Part shown: piece by piece, positions 7,698 to 15,050 of the stretch
Layout: each line of letters begins with the position of its first letter
Position numbering within the stretch: position 1 is the stretch's first letter
DNA from: Chitinophaga pinensis
GTDB lineage: Bacteria > Bacteroidota > Bacteroidia > Chitinophagales > Chitinophagaceae
Length of the DNA stretch: 34,444 nt
Reading direction: 5' to 3'
NCBI GenBank assembly: GCA_945870985.1
Contig: CAMBUH010000008.1
Coordinates: 1 to 34,444 of the forward strand
Notes under the pieces: model-generated
What the model saw: the letters and a program-made list of their open reading frames with translations, nothing else
The model's database searches: none
What the model was told of the DNA's origin: nothing
Made by a program: the position numbers and the translations under genes

Positions 7698-10670
7698 TTA
7701 GCGAATAATAGCTTGATAAATGGCGTCCTGGATATTGGAACGGACATTAAGTTGGCTAATGAGGTTATTATTTCGGGTGGGCGTTACGCGGTTCGACATA
7801 AAAATAAATTGCAGGTTGTTTATCGGATCGGCCCAAACGCAGATACCGGTAAAGCCCGTATGACCAAAGGTTTCGGCGGGTGCGCTGATGGATGGATAGG
7901 GATCTTTACGAGTGGCATTGTCTTTTTCGGGCTTATCAAAACCCAATCCCCTGCGGCTGTTCGTACTTCCATAGGCAGTAAACAATTGTATGGTAGATGG
8001 CTTCAACAATTGAATGCCATTCAGCGTGCCACCATTGAGCAAGAGTTGGTACAATTGTGCCAGATCATAGGCATTGCTAAACAAGCCCGCATGTCCTGCC
8101 ACTCCACCCAGTAAGGCAGCTCCTTCATCATGTACATCTCCTCTAACAAGTTGATGTCTGAAATAAGCATCTTTTTCTGTTGGTACTAATTGATTTTCGG
8201 GTATTCTTTCTATGGGTTTGAATCCGGTAGTGCTCATTTGCAGCGGTCTGTAAAAATTTTCCTCAACATACTGGTTGAGTGGTTTGCCGGAAACGGCTTC
8301 TACAATTTTCCCCAGTAAAATAAAATCGTTGTCGCTGTACACATATTTTCCTTGTTTACCTAGTGGACTTGCAGCAATCCTTGCCTGAATGGTATCCTGC
8401 CAATCATTACGCAGGTACATGTTTTTTGCTACCCGAAAGTTGTGTTCTGCATCTGGGATGGCAGTGAAATAGCCGGGAAGGGGTTGTTTGGTAGCAGAGT
8501 CTACCAGTTCTTTATAAAAAGTTATAAAGGGCACCAATCCCGCTTCATGCAGCAAAACCTGCCGCAGGGTTAAATTGGCTTTATCGGTTCCTCTCATCCA
8601 GGGGAGGTAAAATCCCAGCGTTTGATCTAGCTCTATTTTTCCAGTTTCGTACAATTTCATTACTGAAACCGTAGTGGCAGAAATTTTGGTTACCGATGCC
8701 AGGTCAAACACATGATCAGTAATGGTTTTTTCTTGTTGGGTGAATTCGGTATAGCCAAAAGCTTTTTCGTACACGATAGCACCATTCTTGGCTACCAATA
8801 TCACACAACCCGGAAAAGCTTTTTTGTCAATTGCGGCCTGAGCAAGGGTATCAATGCGGGCCAGCTTAGATTCGCTCATACCCACCGAAGCAGCATTGGC
8901 TGGGGCAAAATAGGGATGCCAGCTAAGCCCTTTTCCTACAGGGAAACTATCGTTTACTGAAACCGGGAGACGACCTTTTGTACTAATTTTTCCGATTAGC
9001 ACATCATAGGCAGCTTGTTGCGTTAGGTCGTCATCTTCGTAGCATGCCAGCAAGTTGCGGGGCTTTTGTAAATATTGAATTGCATAGGGATTTCCGAATA
9101 CCAGCGTAATATGCTGATATTGCTGCAATGCATTCAGCAAATACAGCGACGGCGCACTGAGTCCGAATTGATTGGCAGGCCGGCGGCTATAATTGTGTAG
9201 GCCTACAATTATCTTGTCATATCCTTTTGACTGTAATGTATTCAGCAATTGGTCAACAGCAGCGCTATCGGTTTTTTCAATGGTAGTAACCCCGCTTTGA
9301 TCATCCATCAGTTGTTTACCGATTGCAGATTTGCTGCCAAATAAATATACATCTGCCCGATAATTGTTTTTAAGGGCGGTTGATAGGGTATTTTCTCCAG
9401 GTGCGCCAATACTCACATAGGCAATGCGTTGCTGATTGGTTATTGGGAAAACAGTAAAATTATCTTTTTTCAGCAGGGTAATACTTTCTTCGCTTATTTT
9501 TTTCCGAATAGGATTGGTGGCTGCATTCAGGTTGTTGATCAGTCCATCATACGCGATACTGTCTACCCTATGTAGGCCCAGGTTATATTTTACCAATAGC
9601 ACTTTTTTTACTTTGGCATTTATATCATCCCAGGTAAAATCTCCTTTATCGATGGCTTCATGCACAGCGGCAATCGTACCGGGTACGTCTCCGGGGAGGC
9701 AGAGTAAGTCATTGCCTGCTATGATTGAGCGGAGGGCAGCTTCTCCTTTGGGATAGTATTTGGTAACACCCTGCATTTCCAGGGCATCGGTAAATGAAAT
9801 GCCTTTAAAACCAAGATCGTTTCGTAGCAGTCCATTAATATGTTGCGGAGATAGTGAACTGGGTAAGTGCGCACTGGTATCGATTGCGGGCACTGATAAA
9901 TGGGCAATCATCACACTGCCAATACCGGCTTTGATTAATTCCCGAAAGGGATATAATTCCAGTTGTTCTAATTGCTCGCGAGTTTTATTAATAACCGGGA
10001 GGTCTTTGTGTGAGTCTACCGAAACATCCCCATGCCCCGGAAAGTGTTTTACAGTTCCCATCACGCCCTGTTCCTGAATTCCCTTCGTGTAAGCAATTGC
10101 CATTCTGGTAACCCGGTACTTATCTTCTCCAAAACTGCGGTCATTGATTACCGGGTTCAGTGGATTGTTGTTTATATCTATTACGGGCGCATAGTTTACC
10201 TGAATACCTATCCTTTTGCATTGCTGGCCAACTGCCTTTCCAATATCATAAATCACGCCATCATCCGCACCGGCCCCCTGCATCAACTGGCGAGGAAAAG
10301 GGATTACACTGTCTAGCCGCATACCCAATCCCCACTCTGCATCAATGGTAATCATCAAAGGTGTTTTGGCAATAGATTGATAGAAGTTGGTCAACTTAGC
10401 CTGCCGAACGGGTCCTCCCTGAAAAAAGCAGAGTCCACCCACATTATATTTACTAATCAAGTCGGTAACCTGCGCAATATGATCGGCACCCAGGTTGCTA
10501 TGTGCCCGGATGATCATCAGTTGGGCTATCCGCTGGTCTTTGGAGAGCTTGCGGAATTGTTTTTTCACCCATTTTTTTGCTGCCGGGGTTTCAGAATAAA
10601 ACGATTGGGAAAAAGACGAAACTGCACAAAATAGCAGCAGGGCGGTTGCGATAGTTTTAATAGCGGGCAT
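7698..10670 (-). CDS. glycoside hydrolase family 3 N-terminal (NagZ-like) domain fused to a C-terminal serine hydrolase / beta-lactamase-like domain
   Basis: NagZ signature VKHFPGHGDVSVDSHKDLPVI; C-terminal class C/AmpH-like motifs SVTK (SxxK), YSDN (YxN) and HTGFTG (HxG). Signal peptide at N-terminus. Confidence 0.9.
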   Translation of the reverse strand: MPAIKTIATALLLFCAVSSFSQSFYSETPAAKKWVKKQFRKLSKDQRIAQLMIIRAHSNLGADHIAQVTDLISKYNVGGLCFFQGGPVRQAKLTNFYQSIAKTPLMITIDAEWGLGMRLDSVIPFPRQLMQGAGADDGVIYDIGKAVGQQCKRIGIQVNYAPVIDINNNPLNPVINDRSFGEDKYRVTRMAIAYTKGIQEQGVMGTVKHFPGHGDVSVDSHKDLPVINKTREQLEQLELYPFRELIKAGIGSVMIAHLSVPAIDTSAHLPSSLSPQHINGLLRNDLGFKGISFTDALEMQGVTKYYPKGEAALRSIIAGNDLLCLPGDVPGTIAAVHEAIDKGDFTWDDINAKVKKVLLVKYNLGLHRVDSIAYDGLINNLNAATNPIRKKISEESITLLKKDNFTVFPITNQQRIAYVSIGAPGENTLSTALKNNYRADVYLFGSKSAIGKQLMDDQSGVTTIEKTDSAAVDQLLNTLQSKGYDKIIVGLHNYSRRPANQFGLSAPSLYLLNALQQYQHITLVFGNPYAIQYLQKPRNLLACYEDDDLTQQAAYDVLIGKISTKGRLPVSVNDSFPVGKGLSWHPYFAPANAASVGMSESKLARIDTLAQAAIDKKAFPGCVILVAKNGAIVYEKAFGYTEFTQQEKTITDHVFDLASVTKISATTVSVMKLYETGKIELDQTLGFYLPWMRGTDKANLTLRQVLLHEAGLVPFITFYKELVDSATKQPLPGYFTAIPDAEHNFRVAKNMYLRNDWQDTIQARIAASPLGKQGKYVYSDNDFILLGKIVEAVSGKPLNQYVEENFYRPLQMSTTGFKPIERIPENQLVPTEKDAYFRHQLVRGDVHDEGAALLGGVAGHAGLFSNAYDLAQLYQLLLNGGTLNGIQLLKPSTIQLFTAYGSTNSRRGLGFDKPEKDNATRKDPYPSISAPAETFGHTGFTGICVWADPINNLQFIFMSNRVTPTRNNNLISQLNVRSNIQDAIYQAIIR

Positions 10671-10730
10671 AAGGGTTTGTTTCTATCCCACAAGATACAG
10701 AATCGCTTTCTTTTCGGGATACCCCCCAAC

Positions 10731-10759
10731 AAAAAGCCATCCGCCGAGGCGCATGGCTT
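10731..10759 (-). terminator. Rho-independent terminator downstream of the DUF5606 gene
   Basis: Inverted repeat AAGCCATCCGCC-GA-GGCGCATGGCTT (11/12 pairing) followed by TTTTT on the minus strand, 19 bp beyond the stop codon. Confidence 0.75.
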
Positions 10760-10777
10760 AAAAAATTATAAAAGAGA

Positions 10778-11194
10778 TTAGGCTTCGGCTTCTGCCTCTT
10801 CTTCGTCAGCAGCCGGTAATACCGGTTCGATATTGTTGTCGCTGATAATTTTGAACCACTTCACCATCTTTTTCAGATCGCTAGCATATACCCTTCCAAA
10901 ATCAATCGCTGGGTAAGCTTTTTCAAAATATTGCTTAACGGCTTTATCGTCTTTATCGTTCGGGAGCGCTTCGGCACTTTTTTTCATGGCCATAAACACT
11001 TCAGCCAGATTCACATTCTCGTGGGTTGTGTATACTTCAATACTTTCTAGGTGTGAAAACTGGTGCTGCCGGCTGCTGATAAATCTTGTTTGCTGATCAA
11101 GTAAAGATTTGGCAATGGCTCCATCCGTTTTACTGCCAACCAGCTCGAATAAACCGGGTAATCCGGATACAGATATCAATTTAGTATATTCCAT
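10778..11194 (-). CDS. DUF5606 domain-containing protein
   Basis: 138 aa, MEYTKLISVSGLPGLFELVGSKTDGAIAKSL, characteristic Bacteroidota DUF5606 start; acidic EEEAEAEA tail. Confidence 0.8.
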   Translation of the reverse strand: MEYTKLISVSGLPGLFELVGSKTDGAIAKSLLDQQTRFISSRQHQFSHLESIEVYTTHENVNLAEVFMAMKKSAEALPNDKDDKAVKQYFEKAYPAIDFGRVYASDLKKMVKWFKIISDNNIEPVLPAADEEEAEAEA

Positions 11195-11240
11195 AATGAC
11201 TATTTAAAGAGGTGCAAAGTAACGGCAAAAAAAGTTAGTC

Positions 11241-11271
11241 CCGAAATGGATTGCCATTTCGAGGGTTTTTT
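11241..11271 (+). terminator. terminator-like hairpin (orphan on + strand)
   Basis: CGAAATGG-ATTG-CCATTTCG perfect 8-bp stem (11242-11249/11254-11261) followed by AGGG and T6. Confidence 0.45.
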
Positions 11272-11330
11272 AGCTATAATCAGCTGATTTGAAGCATTTT
11301 ACTCTTTATATCCTGGGCATTTTTACGAAA

Positions 11331-11342
11331 TCTGCCGGCAGA
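11331..11342. repeat. 12-bp palindrome TCTGCCGGCAGA, copy 1
   Basis: Exact string TCTGCCGGCAGA; identical copy at 11522-11533. Confidence 0.7.
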
Positions 11343-11406
11343 GGGCCGGGTTGGGTTGCCTTTAGAAAGTATGGCCTTTCCGATTACCCAAATATCCATT
11401 TCACCG

Positions 11407-11541
11407 GAAGTATGGCGTGAGTTTGCTAATAGGAAGCGAGGTATTGAATAGATGCTGGGTAAAAAGTATGATATCAGCAAATTAGCCTATTCAGTGGCCT
11501 TTGCGCTGAAGTTTGAGGTGTTCTGCCGGCAGACTGGTTAA
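11407..11541 (+). pseudogene. probable degraded remnant of an AraC-family C-terminal HTH
   Basis: + frame reads ...SPEVWREFANRKRGIE*MLGKKYDISKLAYSVAFALKFEVFCRQTG*, resembling the AraC pattern ...RLxRAxxLL...YDISEIAYSVGFxDxKYFSRCFRQETG, but with an in-frame stop and an apparent internal deletion. Confidence 0.4.
11522..11533. repeat. 12-bp palindrome TCTGCCGGCAGA, copy 2
   Basis: Exact string TCTGCCGGCAGA; identical copy at 11331-11342. Confidence 0.7.
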
Positions 11542-11709
11542 TAAATAGACAGCTTCTTCTGATGAACAAATTTTTTTCGCGCACTTATTTGCCTAACAAA
11601 CGGGCAAAATTGATATGGGCGCTGGGATGTGTCCGGCTAATTTAGGGTAGATAAATTATCGAAATCTGAGAAAAATAGGTCAATTTTAAGGCATACCTAC
11701 TTATTAATT

Positions 11710-12228
11710 ATGAAGAATATTTTATGGATACTCGCTCTTTTTTGTTCCGGTATGCTTCTTGCGCAAACACCGGAAGAAAAGATCCAGGCTGCCGGATATA
11801 CATTATCTAAAGTAAGCCCTCCGGTTGCGAATTATGTGAATGTAGTGTGCAGCGGCAACCTGCTTTTTTTGGCGGGAAAGGGCCCCACACAAGCAGATGG
11901 AAAGTACGTAACCGGCAAGCTGGGTAAGGATCTTACCATTGAGCAGGGCTATGCAGCCGCCCGACTAACCGCATTGGCACAATTGTCGGTATTGAAAGAT
12001 TATCTCGGAAATTTGAGTCGGGTGAAAAGAGTGGTAAAAGTGCTGGGACTGGTGAATGGAACGGAAGATTTTACCGATCAGCCAAAAGTAATTAATGGAT
12101 TTTCTGATATGATGGTGCTGGTATTTGGCGATAAGGGAAAACATGCCCGATCGGCCATTGGTGTTGCTTCACTGCCCTTTGGTATGGCAGTAGAAGTAGA
12201 GCTGATTGTTGAAGTGGAGAATGATTAA
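11710..12228 (+). CDS. RidA (YjgF/YER057c/UK114) family protein with N-terminal signal peptide
   Basis: PVANYVNVVCSGNLLFLAGKGP, LTIEQGYAAARLTALAQLSVLKDYLGNLSRVKRVVKVLGLVN, ARSAIGVASLPFGMAVEVELIVEV; preceded by MKNILWILALFCSGMLLAQ. Confidence 0.9.
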   Translation: MKNILWILALFCSGMLLAQTPEEKIQAAGYTLSKVSPPVANYVNVVCSGNLLFLAGKGPTQADGKYVTGKLGKDLTIEQGYAAARLTALAQLSVLKDYLGNLSRVKRVVKVLGLVNGTEDFTDQPKVINGFSDMMVLVFGDKGKHARSAIGVASLPFGMAVEVELIVEVEND

Positions 12229-12875
12229 CTGGGATTGTTTTCGTTCAATACATTTTGTAAGCGTTCCTGAAGCGTAGCGTAATCGGTATAACCCCTAGCA
12301 ATCAGTGTAAAGGAAACCTCACTGTTTTGCACAAAAACGCAGGGGTATCCGGTAACTTTCAGTTGGCGACAATTTTCAAATTCATCGTGGGCCAGTTGTT
12401 TGTATGCTTCATCGTGTAGGCGCGTGTAAAAATATTCTTCCGACAAGCTATATTTTTCTAATAGATGGCGATAGGATTCATCATCTGTTAAGTCGCGACC
12501 TTCCCAATACAGGGCATATTGTAAATCGGCAGCAAATGCTACCTGTTTATCGGGATAGATTTCTTTGAAGATGCATAAGGCAATGGCCGGCTTTTCGGAG
12601 TTCGGATACCAATCGCTCAAATCGGGATTTTCAATATGCCATAAATAGTCGGCTCCAAATTCTATGCCCGAAAGGGCTTCAACTTTTGGATAGGCCTGGC
12701 GAATATAATCGGCAGTTACTTTAAGGGGCACCGGTTTTTCGGGTAAAATCATGCCTCCGGAAAACACTTCTATGGGAATTTCGGGATAGTCGCTGGCCAG
12801 CTGCTGCATTACTTTGCTAAAAGCATAGCACCATCCACAATAAGCATCATAGCAATAAATTAGTGAAGCAGCCAT
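12225..12875 (-). CDS. DsbA family protein (FrnE-like, cytoplasmic)
   Basis: N-terminal YCYDAYCGWCYAFSKVM with CGWC (CxxC) motif and thioredoxin-like C-terminus VTGYPCVFV. Confidence 0.85.
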   Translation of the reverse strand: MAASLIYCYDAYCGWCYAFSKVMQQLASDYPEIPIEVFSGGMILPEKPVPLKVTADYIRQAYPKVEALSGIEFGADYLWHIENPDLSDWYPNSEKPAIALCIFKEIYPDKQVAFAADLQYALYWEGRDLTDDESYRHLLEKYSLSEEYFYTRLHDEAYKQLAHDEFENCRQLKVTGYPCVFVQNSEVSFTLIARGYTDYATLQERLQNVLNENNPS

Positions 12876-12931
12876 GTTGCAAAGATAATTCAGCCAAACG
12901 AGGATCCGACCCGTTGATGATAAATGTTTAA

Positions 12932-12939
12932 TATCTTTG
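12932..12939 (+). promoter_or_regulatory. candidate Bacteroidetes -7 box (TATCTTTG) for the DegT aminotransferase gene
   Basis: Exact match to TAnnTTTG, 37 bp upstream of the ATG at 12976; -33 TTG spacing is not ideal. Confidence 0.4.
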
Positions 12940-12975
12940 CGGGGACCTTACTTATTGAAATTAAAATAACTATTC

Positions 12976-14172
12976 ATGCCTGGGTACGAACTTTTTGGAG
13001 CGGAAGAAAGAAAAGAAGTGAATGATGTATTGGAAACCGGTATCCTGATGCGATACGCCTTTGATGGCCCCAGAAAAGGAATCTGGAAGGCCAAGGAATT
13101 GGAAAAAGCTATTCAGGAAACTTTTGGTTGTAAGTATGCCCAGTTAACTTCCAGCGGAACGGGGGCGTTAACTACTGCTTTGGCTGCAATGGGCGTGGGA
13201 GTTGGGGACGAGGTAATTATGCCCACTTTCACCTTTGTAGCCAGTTTTGAAGCGGTATTAAGTGTGGGTGCCATTCCAGTATTGGTAGATGTTGATGATA
13301 CCCTAACGCTTAGTCCCGCCGCCGTAAAAGCCGCCATAACTCCACGTACCCGTTGCATTATGCCGGTGCATATGTGTGGCAGCATGGCCGATTTGGATGC
13401 CTTACTGGCGATTGCCCACGAAAACGGGATACGCTTGCTAGAAGATGCTTGTCAAAGTATTGGCGGAACCTACAAAGGCAAGGCATTGGGCACTATAGGG
13501 GATGTTGGAACTTTCTCTTTTGATTTTGTAAAAATGATTACCTGCGCAGAAGGTGGGGTGGTAATGACGAATGATGCATCCATCTATACAAAGGCGGATG
13601 GATATACCGATCACGGGCATGATCACCTGGGGGTTGACCGGGGAGCGGATCTGCATCCCTTTATTGGATATAATTACCGAATTAGTGAATTACATGCGGC
13701 GGTTGGATTGGCACAAATCAGAAAACTGCCTAATTTTTTAGCCATACAAAAGCGCAACCATGCTGCATTAAAAGCACATCTGGAAGCGATACCCGGAGTA
13801 GCATTTCGTCGGGTGCCTGAGGGGGGAGATGATAGCTGTAGTTTTATCAGCTGGTTTTTACCCACTGCCGAACAAACACAGGCTGCTGTGGAGGAAATGC
13901 GCAATCAAGGCATATTGGCCGGCAATTTTTATTGGTACAATAATAACTGGCACTATATTCGCAAATGGGATCACCTGAAGCAAGCTGGGGCCCTGCATCG
14001 GCTGTCTCCCGAGCAAACCCATGCGTTACAGCAATTGGGTAGTTCAGATTTTTCGGTAAGTGATGCATTGTTGAGTCGTTGTGTTTCTACTGCGATTTCA
14101 TTGGCCTGGACGCCTGAGCAGATAAAGGAAAAAGGAGAAAAGATGGCGGCTGCTATAAGAAAAGTGCTGTAA
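12976..14172 (+). CDS. DegT/DnrJ/EryC1/StrS family PLP-dependent aminotransferase
   Basis: SSGTGALTTALAAMGVGVGDEVIMPTFTFVAS, LLEDACQSIGGTYKGKALGTIGDVGTFSFDFVKMITCAEGGVVMTND (catalytic Lys region), YNYRISELHAAVGLAQIRKL. Confidence 0.92.
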   Translation: MPGYELFGAEERKEVNDVLETGILMRYAFDGPRKGIWKAKELEKAIQETFGCKYAQLTSSGTGALTTALAAMGVGVGDEVIMPTFTFVASFEAVLSVGAIPVLVDVDDTLTLSPAAVKAAITPRTRCIMPVHMCGSMADLDALLAIAHENGIRLLEDACQSIGGTYKGKALGTIGDVGTFSFDFVKMITCAEGGVVMTNDASIYTKADGYTDHGHDHLGVDRGADLHPFIGYNYRISELHAAVGLAQIRKLPNFLAIQKRNHAALKAHLEAIPGVAFRRVPEGGDDSCSFISWFLPTAEQTQAAVEEMRNQGILAGNFYWYNNNWHYIRKWDHLKQAGALHRLSPEQTHALQQLGSSDFSVSDALLSRCVSTAISLAWTPEQIKEKGEKMAAAIRKVL

Positions 14173-14183
14173 AAGTTTTCAGT

Positions 14184-14669
14184 ATGATAAGATTTGAACT
14201 CCCTGCTGTTGAGCTTCCTAAAAAAAAGAAACTTTGGCGTTTGTTGGTCTTTTTGTTTGGGATTTGCCTACTTATTTTTGTTATATTTTTCGGTTTTAGG
14301 GGATTTTTTCGGGACTTTTATTTAATTCTCTTAAGTGGGTATTACATTTCAACTTACTTTCCGTTTCCTCCCCCAAAAATAATGCCCTTTGTTGAAATAG
14401 ATGATCAGCAAATCAGGTGGAATAACAATGAAGGGTTCCGTTGGGAAATAGGTGATCCAGACGTTTTGAGTTGGTCGGAAATCAATCGAGTTAAAAGACT
14501 AGCTAAAAATGAATTGATGTTTTTTGTAGAAAACAGTTATTATCGACGATTGTGGTTAAACCATTATCCTGCAGATCAGCAGCAAATAATAATCGATACC
14601 ATTAAAGCTTATGGGGAACGTTTCTCACTCCGCTGGGTAGAGGAGCAAAAGGAAGCGGCAGTCGCATAG
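14184..14669 (+). CDS. hypothetical membrane protein (two N-terminal TM segments, C-terminal soluble domain)
   Basis: 161 aa ORF 11 bp after degT-like gene on the same strand; hydrophobic LLVFLFGICLLIFVIFFGF. Confidence 0.6.
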   Translation: MIRFELPAVELPKKKKLWRLLVFLFGICLLIFVIFFGFRGFFRDFYLILLSGYYISTYFPFPPPKIMPFVEIDDQQIRWNNNEGFRWEIGDPDVLSWSEINRVKRLAKNELMFFVENSYYRRLWLNHYPADQQQIIIDTIKAYGERFSLRWVEEQKEAAVA

Positions 14670-14937
14670 GCTGGTTTTTTCCTTCGAGGGTATTTACATA
14701 GTCTACACTTCCCAATCGGAATTTCATAGGCACACCGGTTTTCTTCTCCAACTCCCATTCTCTTTTGCAGAAAAAGGCCAGCTCTTTGCTGTAGCTATCT
14801 TGTGGTACTAAACGAATGGGCAGGTATAAAGCGCTATCTCTTAATCGCACGGGGTTGTCGGCAGCAGGCATTTGCATCTGTGCATGCACAAAGCCAGCAT
14901 ATAATAATAATACCGCGAATAAAGAAATGTGTTTCAT
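14602..14937 (-). CDS. hypothetical exported protein
   Basis: Signal peptide MKHISLFAVLLLYAGFVHAQ from internal ATG at 14937 (ORF opens at 14949); KKTGVPMKFRLGSVDYVNTLEGK core; 3' end overlaps the convergent gene. Confidence 0.65.
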   Translation of the reverse strand: MKHISLFAVLLLYAGFVHAQMQMPAADNPVRLRDSALYLPIRLVPQDSYSKELAFFCKREWELEKKTGVPMKFRLGSVDYVNTLEGKNQPMRLPLPFAPLPSGVRNVPHKL

Positions 14938-14952
14938 GGAGCGGTTCATAGA

Positions 14953-14982
14953 TTTGTATGTAAATTTACACTATTATTTTCG
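14953..14982 (+). promoter_or_regulatory. candidate Bacteroidetes promoter for rpoN (TTTG-N18-TATTTTCG)
   Basis: TTTG at 14953-14956 and TATTTTCG at 14975-14982 (one mismatch to TAnnTTTG), spacing 18 bp, ~70 bp upstream of the rpoN ATG. Confidence 0.3.
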
Positions 14983-15050
14983 CATAAAAGCGATGCAGGG
15001 TAGTGATTTTGCCATCCTGATAGTTATTACAGAAAACAGCGCACCAACCG

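Noticed and set aside
7647-8114. 155-aa + ORF antisense to the end of the GH3/serine hydrolase gene
   Set aside because: Opposite strand of strongly supported coding sequence; no family resemblance.
11280-11480. 66-aa minus-strand ORF
   Set aside because: No recognisable domain; it is antisense to the probable AraC relic and looks like a chance ORF in a noncoding gap.
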